Source: Lachnospiraceae bacterium UBA3641 (GTDB lineage Bacteria; Bacillota; Clostridia; Lachnospirales; Lachnospiraceae). Taken from it: 17,322 nucleotides of DNA. Under the pieces are notes generated by a model. The model was not told where the DNA came from and did not search any database. It saw only the letters and a list, made by a program, of their open reading frames with translations. The translations under genes were made by a program, and so were the position numbers. Shown in pieces: positions 6,603 to 13,667 of this stretch; the first letter of the stretch is position 1, and each line of letters begins with the position of its first letter. Location: assembly GCA_002373875.1 (NCBI GenBank), contig DFKQ01000098.1:1-17322 (forward strand). Direction: 5' to 3'.

Positions 6603-8528
6603 TTACCTTGCTTCCTTAACAAGATCGAGGAACTCAGCCTTGTATTCATCATTCAGGCGGATGCTTTCAAGGCGGTCGATAACGTTATCAATATTGGCAT
6701 CACCCTTGTGGGCTGAATTGGATGCAATAAGTCCGAATTCTGCCACAGCACTCTGGAAGAGGAAGTCATCCGAAGGTGAGTAGGTGTATTCATCCATTCT
6801 TACAGGGTAAGCAAGGAGGCTGCTCTTATTCTCCGATGGCTTCTTATACCTTATGCTGAGTGTAAGTATTTCTGCATCTGTTCCAAATGCTTCGTATGAA
6901 TATGTTCTGTTAATCTTATTGTTCTTCTTACTATTTTTTCCTCCGGCCCTTCTGAACTCATCGGCGTACTTAAGCGAATCCACATCCACATCATCCCCGC
7001 CGAAGCATATGGTGTCGTAATTAACCGGAATCAGTTCATACAGTGCGGTCACTTCATGGCCTGCGCCTATCTCTCCTCCATCCTTTTTATCATCGTTAAA
7101 GTCCTTATTCTTCATAACACGATCCGAATAACCAAGGAGCCTGTATCCCATTATCACCTCGGGATTGAATTCAACCTGGAGCTTGACGTCCTTGCATACT
7201 GTAAGGAGATTGGAACTTAATTCATCTACCATTACTTTCTTGGCTTCCTTAACGGAATCAATGTATGAATAATTACCGTTGCCCTTATCTGCCAGTGTTT
7301 CCATCCTGTTGTCCTTAAGGTTACCGCTCCCGAAACCAAGGACCGACAGATAAACACCGCTCTCCTTCTCTAAGCTTATTAGGTTCTCAAGTTCATCAAC
7401 GGATGTAAGTCCTATGTTAAGGTCACCGTCTGTAGCAAGAATGACCCTGTTGTTTCCACCCTTTATGAAATTCTTCTTGGCAAGCTTATAAGCGGTCTGT
7501 ATGCCTTCACCACCGTTTGTACCGCCGCCTGCGAAGAGGTTGTTTATGGCCATCTTTATCTTTCTTCCGTTTGAACCCTTCTCACCGCTTAATACCGTAT
7601 CCACTCCGTTAGCATAGGTGACTATGCTTACTCTGTCCTTATCGGACAGCTCATCAACAAGCATGCAGAAGGCTTCCTGAAGCAGGGGCAGCTTGTCGTA
7701 ATCGGCCATTGATCCGGAGACATCTATTAAGAATACAAGGTTTGAATCGGGTGTATCGGTAAAATCAATATCCTCGGTCTTAAGTCCCAGTGAAAGGAGC
7801 ATTGCATCCTTATTCCATGGACATGCCGAAAGGGTCGTATTTACCGAGAAGGGATCGCTGCCCTTAGGCTCATCATAATCATAATTAAAGTAGTTTATCA
7901 GTTCTTCGATCCTGACAGAGTTCTGCGGAAGGTTGTAAACCGAACAACCGTCAGCGATCAATCTCCTTAAGTTAGAGTAGGATGCAGTATCCACATCTGC
8001 CGCAAAGGTTGACAGCGGAGCCTTAACAACCGACTTATAGCCCTGTTCGGTAAGATCAGCGTACTCTTCGTCCGAATAATACTCATCTTCATCATAGTCA
8101 TATATTGAAGTAAGATAAGTATCATCGCTGCTCTGTTTCCTGCTGCTCTGTTCATAAGACCTGCTGTTGTCATATGCAGCGTCAAGACAGGTTCCGGCCG
8201 CAGCCTTCTCACTTGCGGCATATCCACTGTCGGCATTTATGCTGTTCTCAACAGCAAGATCGTATAATGCCTCATCTGCTTCTTCGGTTTCGTAGTCTGC
8301 ATTCTCTTCATATTCTTCCGAAGGTGCCTCTTCATATACTTCATTGTAAACTTCATCCGCAGCTTCCGTTGCTACCGTATCGTTTGCGGCTGATTCTGTT
8401 GCGGTTGATTCTGTTGCGGCAGCCGGAGCTGTCGCGGTCATGTTCATCCCGCATCCTGAAACAGTTCCCGAAAGAAGTGACATAACCGTTAACCCTGCCA
8501 GTAATCTCTTAACATACATTTTCTTCAT
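6603..8528 (-). CDS. YfbK-like von Willebrand factor A domain lipoprotein
   Basis: 641 aa from the chosen start. A lipoprotein signal peptide ends in VSGC, with lipidated Cys26. Next comes a low-complexity acidic, Ala/Glu/Tyr-rich stretch (about 31-160). A conserved N-terminal block with PLSTFAADVDTASYSNLRR (171-189) and VRIEELINYFNYDY (205-218) is typical of YfbK-type proteins. The vWA domain (about 262-440) has a complete MIDAS metal site: D269-x-S271-x-S273 (DVSGSM), Thr337 in GGGTN, and Asp367 in ATDGD. The C-terminal region (about 445-641, GAGHEVTALYELIP) matches the YfbK C-terminal extension. It should be anchored outside the membrane and bind a protein ligand through Mg2+ or Mn2+. The ATG at 8528 follows GGGAGG at 8 nt. 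An in-frame ATG at 8609 also has an AGGAGG site but would hide the signal peptide. It lies 191 nt after the membrane protein gene. Confidence 0.9.
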   Translation of the reverse strand: MKKMYVKRLLAGLTVMSLLSGTVSGCGMNMTATAPAAATESTATESAANDTVATEAADEVYNEVYEEAPSEEYEENADYETEEADEALYDLAVENSINADSGYAASEKAAAGTCLDAAYDNSRSYEQSSRKQSSDDTYLTSIYDYDEDEYYSDEEYADLTEQGYKSVVKAPLSTFAADVDTASYSNLRRLIADGCSVYNLPQNSVRIEELINYFNYDYDEPKGSDPFSVNTTLSACPWNKDAMLLSLGLKTEDIDFTDTPDSNLVFLIDVSGSMADYDKLPLLQEAFCMLVDELSDKDRVSIVTYANGVDTVLSGEKGSNGRKIKMAINNLFAGGGTNGGEGIQTAYKLAKKNFIKGGNNRVILATDGDLNIGLTSVDELENLISLEKESGVYLSVLGFGSGNLKDNRMETLADKGNGNYSYIDSVKEAKKVMVDELSSNLLTVCKDVKLQVEFNPEVIMGYRLLGYSDRVMKNKDFNDDKKDGGEIGAGHEVTALYELIPVNYDTICFGGDDVDVDSLKYADEFRRAGGKNSKKNNKINRTYSYEAFGTDAEILTLSIRYKKPSENKSSLLAYPVRMDEYTYSPSDDFLFQSAVAEFGLIASNSAHKGDANIDNVIDRLESIRLNDEYKAEFLDLVKEAR

Positions 8529-8548
8529 AATAAAATCCTCCCTATAAG

Positions 8549-8618
8549 GTATTGCCCCCTCCTTTGTCGGCGGCCAATCGTCGGAACCATCCTGGATTAT
8601 GCTTCGCATAATGGTTCC
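8549..8618 (-). repeat. Nested hairpin element upstream of the vWA gene
   Basis: Outer stem GGAACCAT (8583-8590) pairs with ATGGTTCC (8611-8618), around an inner 7-bp hairpin ATTATGC-TTC-GCATAAT (8596-8612). On the minus strand it ends in GGGGCAATAC (8549-8558) directly before the vWA ribosome binding site. The same 10-mer in the same place occurs in the element at 11269-11323. The element carries its own AGGAGG and ATG (8622-8607), in frame with the vWA gene. It looks like a small dispersed element. Confidence 0.6.
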
Positions 8619-8719
8619 TCCTATATCCTAATCATCAGCATTTTCAGTTACCTTAGTAAGCGCTTCTGATATAGATACGAAGGGAGGATATTAATTTTAT
8701 GGACTTTTTGAAAAAAATC

Positions 8720-9760
8720 TTATTTTTTTATTTCTGCCGATACAAGTGTATAGGTTCCGTCATCTTCCGGCCGTAAGATAAGCGTGAGTTCGGGGCTTTT
8801 ACTGTCTGTAAGGGCATTAAACAATGATTCGAAACCTTCTTCTTTAAGTTTAACCGTGATCTCATCACCTTTTTTTACCCCTGACTCTAACGGATCTGTG
8901 ACTTTGGCCTTGAATGTTCCCTCTTCCTTAATGTCTGTCAGGTCTGCCGGTTCACAAACAAGCTTAATTTCATCCTCATCTGAATTAAGCTTCCTATCTT
9001 CAGCCTTCCTTTTATTGCTTCCCTCTTTTGTGCTCTGGACAGCAAAAGTATTGGAGCCGTTAACTTCCGCATCAAGGGCATCCGGACCATATGCAGCTGC
9101 CCCTTCTGCCATAGGGGCTTCTTCCATGGGGGCTGCTTCCTCCTCTTCATAAGCGGGGCTTGTCTCCGAAGCCTCATATACAGGGCTCTCATCGGCTGTT
9201 TCATATGAATAACCCTCATCGGCGGATGCATCGGCAGAATATTCGGAAGCTTCTTCGTATGCTTCTTCCGCATCCTCTTCATACGTACCCGCTGTATCCG
9301 AAGCCCCGGCAGCCGCCTCCGCGATGGGCTCTGCCGCTTCTTCCATTTGTGCAGGCGCTGAATCCATGGCCGCAGGTGCGGCAGCGCTCTCGGCACTTGT
9401 CATGGAATTGGAAGAACTTAATACATTCTTCATAACGACCACCACAAGGAACATACAGGCTGCTGCTGCCAGAGCACCAAAATACGGTTTATAATTTCTT
9501 ACTCTTTTACTTTTCTTATCAGTAACGTGGTTTGAACCGGTTTCATATCTGACTTCATTTTCAGTTTTTGTTTCAGGTACTGTTTTTTTACCGTAGTCTT
9601 CTATATTAACGATCTTACCTGTCTTTGTCTCTTCGGATCCTGCCTTGGCATCCTTAATGCTTTCTTCATAAGCATCAACTCCCGCTTCGATCCTTGACCA
9701 GAGATCCGGAACGGCTGAATCGGCATATTTTTTATATTCAATTTCAAAATTCTTACTCAT
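8720..9760 (-). CDS. Single-pass membrane protein, candidate anti-sigma factor
   Basis: 346 aa. The N-terminal cytoplasmic part (1-92) starts with a YADSAVPDLWSRIEAG segment (12-27), a PDLW-RIE pattern often seen at the start of membrane proteins coded after ECF sigma factors in Clostridia (recalled). One membrane helix spans about 94-112. The outside part has a long low-complexity region rich in Ala, Glu, Ser, Tyr and Pro (about 121-230) and a small mixed-charge C-terminal domain (about 262-346). There is no Cys in the cytoplasmic part, so it is not a zinc-binding anti-sigma factor. The ATG overlaps the sigma gene stop as ATGAGTAA, with AAGGAGG in front, so the two are translationally coupled. 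Position, overlap and N-in/C-out topology suggest an anti-sigma factor. That role is inference. Confidence 0.75.
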   Translation of the reverse strand: MSKNFEIEYKKYADSAVPDLWSRIEAGVDAYEESIKDAKAGSEETKTGKIVNIEDYGKKTVPETKTENEVRYETGSNHVTDKKSKRVRNYKPYFGALAAAACMFLVVVVMKNVLSSSNSMTSAESAAAPAAMDSAPAQMEEAAEPIAEAAAGASDTAGTYEEDAEEAYEEASEYSADASADEGYSYETADESPVYEASETSPAYEEEEAAPMEEAPMAEGAAAYGPDALDAEVNGSNTFAVQSTKEGSNKRKAEDRKLNSDEDEIKLVCEPADLTDIKEEGTFKAKVTDPLESGVKKGDEITVKLKEEGFESLFNALTDSKSPELTLILRPEDDGTYTLVSAEIKK

Positions 9761-10307
9761 ATCCGAACCTCCTTAAGATTTTTATTGCCTGCTGATAGTT
9801 CCATGTGACTGTTCCCATCGGCATATCAAGTACTTGTGCTATTTCCTTAAAGGTCATATCCGAAAGTACCTTCATAGAGATTATCTGCCTGTAAACGGGT
9901 TTTAGCCTTGACAGGGCTTCCTCCACGGACAGTTCCTCAATTATCCGCTCTTCAGGCGTTCCTCCCGAATCGCTTAAGAGCTCAAGCTCATCGGGAGCCT
10001 CTTCATCCTCACTTACTCCCGGGCTTAGATCTTCCTTCTTATGTTTTCGTATATGGTCTATCGCCATGTTTCTTGCTATCGTGGCAAGGTATCCGCGATG
10101 ACCGCTTCCTTCCCTGTAGTTGTCCGCCTTCTCCCACAGCTTAATAAAGAATTCGCTGGTTATATCCTCGGCATTCTCCTTACTGTTTACTATATTAAGG
10201 ATGGTGTGGTAGATAAAGGATATGTATTCCTCATACACTTCCTTAAGGGCGGACTTGTCCTTGCTTCGCATGCGGGTCATGGCCGCATTGAATTGTTCGT
10301 CAGTCAT
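9753..10307 (-). CDS. ECF-type RNA polymerase sigma factor
   Basis: 184 aa, typical of sigma-70 group 4. Region 2 lies at about 19-90 (EYISFIYHTILNIVNSKENAEDITSEFF, then RGYLATIARNMAIDHIRKHK, where the -10 element is melted). An acidic linker follows (91-120). Region 4 is at about 125-180, with a helix-turn-helix MTFKEIAQVLDMPMGTVTWN (151-170) for the -35 box. The ATG at 10305-10307 follows AGGACAGGA. It is the first gene of a three-gene unit with the membrane protein and the vWA lipoprotein. No canonical ECF promoter (AAC, about 16 nt, CGT) was found in its 86-nt upstream gap, so autoregulation cannot be shown. It could also be transcribed with tyrA. Confidence 0.93.
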   Translation of the reverse strand: MTDEQFNAAMTRMRSKDKSALKEVYEEYISFIYHTILNIVNSKENAEDITSEFFIKLWEKADNYREGSGHRGYLATIARNMAIDHIRKHKKEDLSPGVSEDEEAPDELELLSDSGGTPEERIIEELSVEEALSRLKPVYRQIISMKVLSDMTFKEIAQVLDMPMGTVTWNYQQAIKILRRFGYE

Positions 10308-10356
10308 AAACAGTCCTGTCCTTATTTAAGATACGTTTTTTTGTCACATATTTAAT

Positions 10357-10384
10357 GGGTGTGTATCCGCATTGATACCCACCC
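10357..10384. other. Interrupted hairpin between tyrA and the sigma factor gene
   Basis: GGGTG (10357-10361) pairs with CACCC (10380-10384), then after one mismatch GTATC (10363-10367) pairs with GATAC (10374-10378), loop CGCATT. It lies 9 nt after the tyrA stop. On the minus strand it is not followed by a T-run, so it is a weak terminator at best. It may separate the aromatic genes from the sigma module. Confidence 0.45.
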
Positions 10385-10393
10385 CTTTTATTG

Positions 10394-11248
10394 TTATCTG
10401 TCGAAGTTTTTCCTCCGCTCGGTTGACAGCCTCATCTTGCTCTTTAGGGTATCGGCATCCCCCTCTACTATGCTGTCCCTGATTTCCTTAAGTTCTCCCC
10501 TGAAGGCATCTATCTCCTCAACAAGCTTATCCTTGTTCATGAAGAAGAGCTCACTCCACATATCTTCATTTATCCTGGCTATCCTTGTGAGATCCCTGAA
10601 GGAATCACCCGTATAATCGGCCAGATGCCTGTTGTCATGAGTTGTCATAAGGGCTACCGCTATACAGTGGGTAAGCTGGGATACATATGCTATCATCCTG
10701 TCATGTTCATCCGGAGATAATACGGATACGCGTGAAAATCCCAGTATCTGCCCTAAGTTCTTACACCATTCAATTGCTTCTTCAGTATTCTTATCGGTAG
10801 GTACAACTATATAGTTGGCATTAAGGAATATCTTCTCATCGGAATTCTCAACCCCGTAAACCTCACGGCCTGCCATAGGGTGGGCCGCGATAAATTCAAC
10901 GTCATCCCTCAATATATCCTGAATATCGTACACTATCTTATCCTTGATACCGGTAACATCGGTGATTATTATCCCTGACTTGAAGAATTCCTGATTATCC
11001 CTTATCCACTCGGTTATGATCTTGGGATAAAGTGCAAATATAATGGTATCCGCCTCTCTTATAAGCTGCGGATCGGGCTTGTCGGAACCCTTGTCTATTA
11101 TATGCTTCTCAAGGGCATAGCTTATGGCATCACTTCTTGCATCTATCGCGTACACCCTGTATCCAAGCCTCTTCAAAGCCTTCGCGTAGCTTCCGCCCAT
11201 CAGGCCCAGTCCCACTATCAAAACCTTACTTCTGTTTATCCACTCCAT
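10394..11248 (-). CDS. tyrA: Prephenate dehydrogenase
   Basis: 284 aa, the length of a monofunctional TyrA without chorismate mutase or ACT domain. It oxidatively decarboxylates prephenate to 4-hydroxyphenylpyruvate in tyrosine synthesis. The Rossmann motif is VGLGLMGGS (residues 12-20), and Asp36 at the end of strand 2 suggests NAD+ rather than NADP+. HPMAGRE (123-129) contains the catalytic His, and SQLTHCIA (190-197) is the second conserved block. A helical C-terminal dimerisation part follows. The absence of an ACT domain means no obvious tyrosine feedback site. The ATG at 11246-11248 follows AGAGGTAG. It lies 81 nt after aroQ, with a nested hairpin element in between. Confidence 0.94.
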   Translation of the reverse strand: MEWINRSKVLIVGLGLMGGSYAKALKRLGYRVYAIDARSDAISYALEKHIIDKGSDKPDPQLIREADTIIFALYPKIITEWIRDNQEFFKSGIIITDVTGIKDKIVYDIQDILRDDVEFIAAHPMAGREVYGVENSDEKIFLNANYIVVPTDKNTEEAIEWCKNLGQILGFSRVSVLSPDEHDRMIAYVSQLTHCIAVALMTTHDNRHLADYTGDSFRDLTRIARINEDMWSELFFMNKDKLVEEIDAFRGELKEIRDSIVEGDADTLKSKMRLSTERRKNFDR

Positions 11249-11268
11249 ATTCTACCTCTTATAATATG

Positions 11269-11323
11269 TATTGCCCCTTTTTTCCTTCATAAGGACTCCA
11301 CCACTTCGTGGTACTTCTCATGA
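11269..11323 (-). repeat. Nested hairpin element upstream of tyrA
   Basis: The outer stem pairs TCATAAG (11287-11293) with CTCATGA (11317-11323), one pair being G-U on the minus strand RNA. The inner hairpin is ACCAC-TTC-GTGGT (11300-11312). On the minus strand it ends in GGGGCAATAC (11269-11278), followed by TTATA and the tyrA ribosome binding site. The inner loop (GAA on the minus strand), nesting and terminal 10-mer match the element before the vWA gene. Confidence 0.55.
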
Positions 11324-11329
11324 CCAAAG

Positions 11330-11755
11330 TCAACAGGTTTTCAAGAAGCTCATGGCTTCAAGATAACCTTCCACTCCATGACCTGTTATCGTCTTGACAC
11401 AGGCCTTACGTACATAGCTTACCTGCCTGAAATCCTCCCGTTTGTCCACCTCGGAAATATGTACCTCAACTGCGGGTATGCTTACTGCTTTAAGGGCATC
11501 CAGTATCGCGACCGATGTGTGGGTGTAGGCTCCCGGATTTATGACTATTCCGTCAATCTTCCCGTAGCAGTCCTGGATCATATCAACAAGATCCCCCTCG
11601 TGGTTAGACTGCATCACTTCCACCTCAATGCCTGTATTCCCGGCATACTTAAATATCATGTCTTCGAGCTCCTTATATGTGGTCCTCCCATATATATCAG
11701 GCTCGCGTATCCCCAACATATTTATATTAGGCCCGTTTATTACCCGTATCTTCAT
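11330..11755 (-). CDS. aroQ: Type II 3-dehydroquinate dehydratase
   Basis: 141 aa, the normal size for the dodecameric type II enzyme, which makes 3-dehydroshikimate in the shikimate pathway. NGPNINMLGIREPDIYG (residues 7-23) includes the catalytic Tyr22, and NPGAYTHTS (73-81) the substrate-binding Asn and His. EVHISEVDKREDFR (97-110) provides the Glu97-His99 pair and Arg106. In most homologues that last motif reads HISN; here the Asn is Glu (102). The residue is not catalytic, so activity is expected. The ATG at 11753-11755 follows AAGGGAGT. It lies only 11 nt after the lipoprotein gene and is very likely co-transcribed with it and with tyrA. Confidence 0.96.
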   Translation of the reverse strand: MKIRVINGPNINMLGIREPDIYGRTTYKELEDMIFKYAGNTGIEVEVMQSNHEGDLVDMIQDCYGKIDGIVINPGAYTHTSVAILDALKAVSIPAVEVHISEVDKREDFRQVSYVRKACVKTITGHGVEGYLEAMSFLKTC

Positions 11756-11766
11756 AGGACTCCCTT

Positions 11767-13635
11767 CTATTCACTGTCCTGAATCTTAAACACATAATCA
11801 TAACTGTATGTTCTTACCCACAGATCACCGTCCACAAAGGCGAAATAGTCAGGACTCTTCTTAACCTTGATCTTATCCGTTACTTCTCCGGTATACCTGT
11901 TAAGAATACAGATATGATCATCTTCGTCTGTAAATCCGTAGCCTGTTATTATATTGTCACCCCAGCGGACAAAATTATTGGAATTGGATGTGAGCGGTTC
12001 GGATACCCACACGGTCTCACCGGAGTTAATGTCTATACACATTAAAAACGCATTATCAGGGCATGATTCCGCATAAGTTCTATGGTAGAGGCTCACATAC
12101 AGGTAATTATCCGTTATGAAGCAGTGACGCACTCCCCTGTCAACGAAATCATTACCCTCGTATCCCTTCGCATATAGTAGATCCGAAAAATCAAAGCGGT
12201 ACAGAAGCTTATCCGTCCCTACGTCGTAAACCTCTGCCACTGTCATGGTTCCGTAGCCCTTATCGCCGGTCAGGACATATGTATATTTATCATCACTTGA
12301 ATTATTTCCGGGCGGATTGAAGCCGGCACGCCTGAACCAGTCATCGTCATCTATTATCCCGTTTTCAGTACATGAGTCCTGCTTAAGGGTCACCTTGTTA
12401 TATGTGTGGTCCTTATCGGCAAGAGATGAAATATATGGCTTTTCATCCACATCGGATACATGTATTGTTTCCACTATGTCAGAGATATCCTCATCTTCGG
12501 CTTCGTCATCGCTTCTTGAATATTCATGTTCCAGGATACCTTCATCTATAAGGCTCGCAAAGTCGGCAGAAGCCCCGTTCCTTATCCTGTCGGTAACCCC
12601 CAGCTCTTCCTCATGCTCATCAAGCATATCCATTAATTCATCGTAATCATACCACTTGATGCCTTCTGCTTCATAAAACTCGATCATATCCCTGTCCGGT
12701 CTTGCGGGATTCCCCCTCCCGTCCAGGAAGGCATACATGTTATCCTTATAGAATAATTCGTAAAAATCCGCATCGGGATCTTCAACCTGAGGACATTCGT
12801 AATAATTAGCCGCATATACTTCATAACCTTCATCATCGTCATCATCGGCATAATCATCATCAGGATAATCGGTCCTGTTGTAGCCATCTCTTATGTAATA
12901 CTTGGGGATCCTGGCATATTCCATACCCAGATGCTCATTAACACCGTAAAGGTATACTCTGTTACAATCCTTATCAAAATAATACTTATCCCATACATAA
13001 AGAGAAGCACCACCTGAACCCGATATTGTAACATATCCGTATTTGTTTATTTCAAGGCTTGAACGGTATCCGTAGAAGTCGTCCGCAAACAGATGTACTT
13101 CATCATCGGCATACTTAAACAGGTAAATCCTCTGACCGTAATCACCGTATCCGTTCCTTCCGTAATTAAGATTCACGGTCAATTCATACATACCGTCCAT
13201 ACCGCAATCAATGTATGCGTAGGTTGCATCATACAATTCAACGGGATAATCCGAGCTGTATTGATTTTCGAGCTTTAAGTAAGTATCAATGATATCTGAT
13301 AAGCTGTACCTGTTTCCTTTCCTGAAATAATCCGTCTCATCAATATCGGAAACGCACAGGGCTTCATCACCCGCAAAAGCCATAAAAGCCTCCTTGGCTT
13401 TTTTATTGAATTCAGCCACGGAATCATCCTCTGTATCCTTGCCGTTAACCTTTACCCTCTTCTTTTTTCCCTCGCCCGAAGGCTCTTCAACGACATTTTC
13501 TTCGTTACTTCCTGTTTCTTCGGTTGCCTCACCGGATTCTTGCGGGATTTGTTCCTTCTTATCCTTACATCCGGTAAAAAGAACCATGGTACACAACGAA
13601 AAGATAAGAACCGACAGGGTTGCTTTTTTCATCAT
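11767..13635 (-). CDS. Large acidic lipoprotein with PQQ-like C-terminal region, function unknown
   Basis: 622 aa from the chosen start. A signal peptide ends in LFTGC (Cys23 lipidated), followed by a charged Glu/Lys spacer (24-72). The middle part has many Tyr, Asp and Gly residues, and includes an Asp run in DYPDDDYADDDDDEGYEVY (257-274). The last 120 residues look like beta-propeller strands of PQQ-binding type, with LMCIDINSGETVWVS (531-545) and ICILNRYTGEVTDKI (575-589). The acidic patches could bind Ca2+, but this is inference. The ATG at 13635 follows AAAGGA at 7 nt and puts the signal peptide at the N-terminus. An in-frame ATG at 13671 overlaps the GH2 stop but lacks its own site and spoils the signal peptide. 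It lies between the GH2 gene and aroQ. I do not recognise its family. Confidence 0.85.
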   Translation of the reverse strand: MMKKATLSVLIFSLCTMVLFTGCKDKKEQIPQESGEATEETGSNEENVVEEPSGEGKKKRVKVNGKDTEDDSVAEFNKKAKEAFMAFAGDEALCVSDIDETDYFRKGNRYSLSDIIDTYLKLENQYSSDYPVELYDATYAYIDCGMDGMYELTVNLNYGRNGYGDYGQRIYLFKYADDEVHLFADDFYGYRSSLEINKYGYVTISGSGGASLYVWDKYYFDKDCNRVYLYGVNEHLGMEYARIPKYYIRDGYNRTDYPDDDYADDDDDEGYEVYAANYYECPQVEDPDADFYELFYKDNMYAFLDGRGNPARPDRDMIEFYEAEGIKWYDYDELMDMLDEHEEELGVTDRIRNGASADFASLIDEGILEHEYSRSDDEAEDEDISDIVETIHVSDVDEKPYISSLADKDHTYNKVTLKQDSCTENGIIDDDDWFRRAGFNPPGNNSSDDKYTYVLTGDKGYGTMTVAEVYDVGTDKLLYRFDFSDLLYAKGYEGNDFVDRGVRHCFITDNYLYVSLYHRTYAESCPDNAFLMCIDINSGETVWVSEPLTSNSNNFVRWGDNIITGYGFTDEDDHICILNRYTGEVTDKIKVKKSPDYFAFVDGDLWVRTYSYDYVFKIQDSE

Positions 13636-13667
13636 ACAATCATCCTTTCCTGAATAACACTGCATTG

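Noticed and set aside
8699..8776. Plus-strand 25-codon ORF starting MDFLKKILFF, with GGGAGG upstream
   Set aside because: The Shine-Dalgarno match is good, but the ORF is antisense to the 3' end of the membrane protein gene, is short, and no promoter or conservation evidence is visible. Chance is the simpler explanation in AT-rich sequence.
10308..10393. Autoregulated ECF promoter upstream of the sigma gene, seeded by a CGTATC on the minus strand
   Set aside because: At 16-17 nt before CGT there is no AAC-type -35 box, and the GTGAC nearby is only 7 nt away, too close for known ECF promoters.
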